The translations under genes and the position numbers were made by a program. From Bacteroidales bacterium UBA1253 (GTDB taxonomy: Bacteria > Bacteroidota > Bacteroidia > Bacteroidales > Paludibacteraceae): a stretch of DNA of 14,831 nucleotides. Below, in pieces: positions 14,254-14,831 of the stretch. The stretch spans positions 14,347 through 29,177 of the forward strand of contig DBVX01000051.1 of NCBI GenBank assembly GCA_002308815.1, written 5' to 3'. The notes beneath the pieces are model-generated. The model did not search any database. It was not told the origin of the DNA and was given only the letters and a program-made list of their open reading frames with translations. The stretch's first letter is position 1. The number at the start of each line of letters is the position of its first letter.

Positions 14254-14319
14254 ATGGATTTTGTATTGCCCGATAACCCGTTGATAACAACCAAACAACA
14301 TAAATTTTTACAACTATGA
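14254..14319 (+). other. Possible 21-codon leader ORF overlapping the tpiA start
   Basis: An ATG at 14254 opens a short frame ([20 protein letters not shown] and one more Leu) whose TGA stop at 14317-14319 overlaps the tpiA ATG at 14316 (ATGA). The layout is that of translationally coupled genes. The peptide has no attenuator-like run of one amino acid and no known motif. It may be chance. Confidence 0.25.
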
Positions 14320-14831
14320 AAAACCGTAAAATGGTGGCAGGCAACTGGAAAATGAACATGAACCTGCAGGAAGGTGTCGCTCTTGCGACCGAACTGAAAA
14401 ACCGAGTGACCACCCCCCGCTGCGCCGTAGTTATCGGCATGCCCTTCATCCATCTCGCCTCCGTGGCGGAACTACTGAAGGGCACACCTGTCCAAGTGGC
14501 TGCGGAGAACTGCGCCAACAAGGAAAAAGGAGCCTACACAGGTGAGGTCAGCGCGGCTATGGTTCGCTCCACCGGCGCGGAATACTGTATCCTAGGACAC
14601 AGCGAGCGGCGCGCCTATTACCACGAGACACCCGAAATACTGAAAGAGAAAGTCGGACTGGCTCTCGCCAACAACCTCAAAGTCATCTTCTGCATCGGCG
14701 AGGTGAAAGAAGAGCGCGAGGCGGGCAGACAGAACGAGGTGGTCAAAGCACAACTCGAAGGGTCGGTGTTCCACCTCTCCGCAGACGAATGGCAGCAGAT
14801 CATCCTCGCCTACGAACCCGTATGGGCTATC
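14316..14831 (+). CDS. tpiA: Triosephosphate isomerase, partial, C-terminus beyond right edge
   Basis: TpiA interconverts dihydroxyacetone phosphate and glyceraldehyde 3-phosphate in glycolysis. The first 172 codons of an expected ~250 are present. Catalytic residues are all visible: Lys12 in AGNWKMN (8-14), the electrophilic His95 in LGHSERR (93-99), and the base Glu167 in AYEPVWAI (165-172) at the very edge. [11 protein letters not shown] (72-82) is the dimer-interface region. The ATG at 14316 is followed at once by the family N-terminus ([14 protein letters not shown]), and no Shine-Dalgarno sequence precedes it. It has its own probable promoter at 14206 and follows the glycosylase pseudogene in the same direction. 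Confidence 0.97.
   Translation, partial: MKNRKMVAGNWKMNMNLQEGVALATELKNRVTTPRCAVVIGMPFIHLASVAELLKGTPVQVAAENCANKEKGAYTGEVSAAMVRSTGAEYCILGHSERRAYYHETPEILKEKVGLALANNLKVIFCIGEVKEEREAGRQNEVVKAQLEGSVFHLSADEWQQIILAYEPVWAI

Overview
The window looks like a chromosomal segment of a Bacteroidota bacterium, most likely order Bacteroidales, with roughly even GC content. Three things support this. Promoters fit the Bacteroidota sigma-ABfr pattern (TTG, 19-20 bases, TAnnTTTG), and leaders are A-rich without Shine-Dalgarno sequences. A PCMD-domain putative lipoprotein and an OmpA/TPR lipoprotein of the Bacteroidota type are present. The MutL and RF2 sequences are of the Bacteroidota kind. I see no phage, insertion sequence, CRISPR array, tRNA or rRNA gene. 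Only one gene, a DNA glycosylase relic, is clearly broken.

Layout. Positions 1-4522 (minus strand) hold a four-gene run read from right to left: an OmpA/TPR lipoprotein, a 77-aa tail-anchored small protein, mutL, and prfB, which runs off the left edge. A strong promoter match lies at 4575-4605. Positions 4731-10544 (minus) hold a very tight five-gene run: PCMD putative lipoprotein, secreted esterase, GH3-family adenylating enzyme, folD and an RsmF-like rRNA m5C methyltransferase. Its junctions are 1 base, -11 (overlap), 21 bases and -8 (overlap), which implies one transcript and translational coupling. One promoter match sits at 10591-10621. A divergent promoter at 10633-10663 drives a HAD phosphatase and a YdfG-like SDR (plus), which share an ATGA overlap. 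These converge on a MalY/PatB C-S lyase (minus) across a 42-base gap that holds a hairpin terminator. To the right are a decayed Mug/HDG-like DNA glycosylase (plus) and the first 172 codons of tpiA (plus), which runs off the right edge.

How the genes work together. The left operon joins envelope upkeep with mismatch repair and translation termination. The middle operon begins with two exported proteins that look suited to glycan or ester breakdown, continues with an enzyme that activates free carboxylic acids, and ends with one-carbon folate metabolism and rRNA methylation. The right part is central metabolism. The observations most worth a check are: a FolD whose catalytic Lys position is Cys, a MutL lacking the DQHA(X)2E(X)4E endonuclease motif, an RF2 gene without the autoregulatory frameshift site, the PCMD-esterase-GH3 cassette, the glycosylase pseudogene, and a G+C-rich extension shared by four of the six -7 elements. 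I found no clearly new defence or mobile system.
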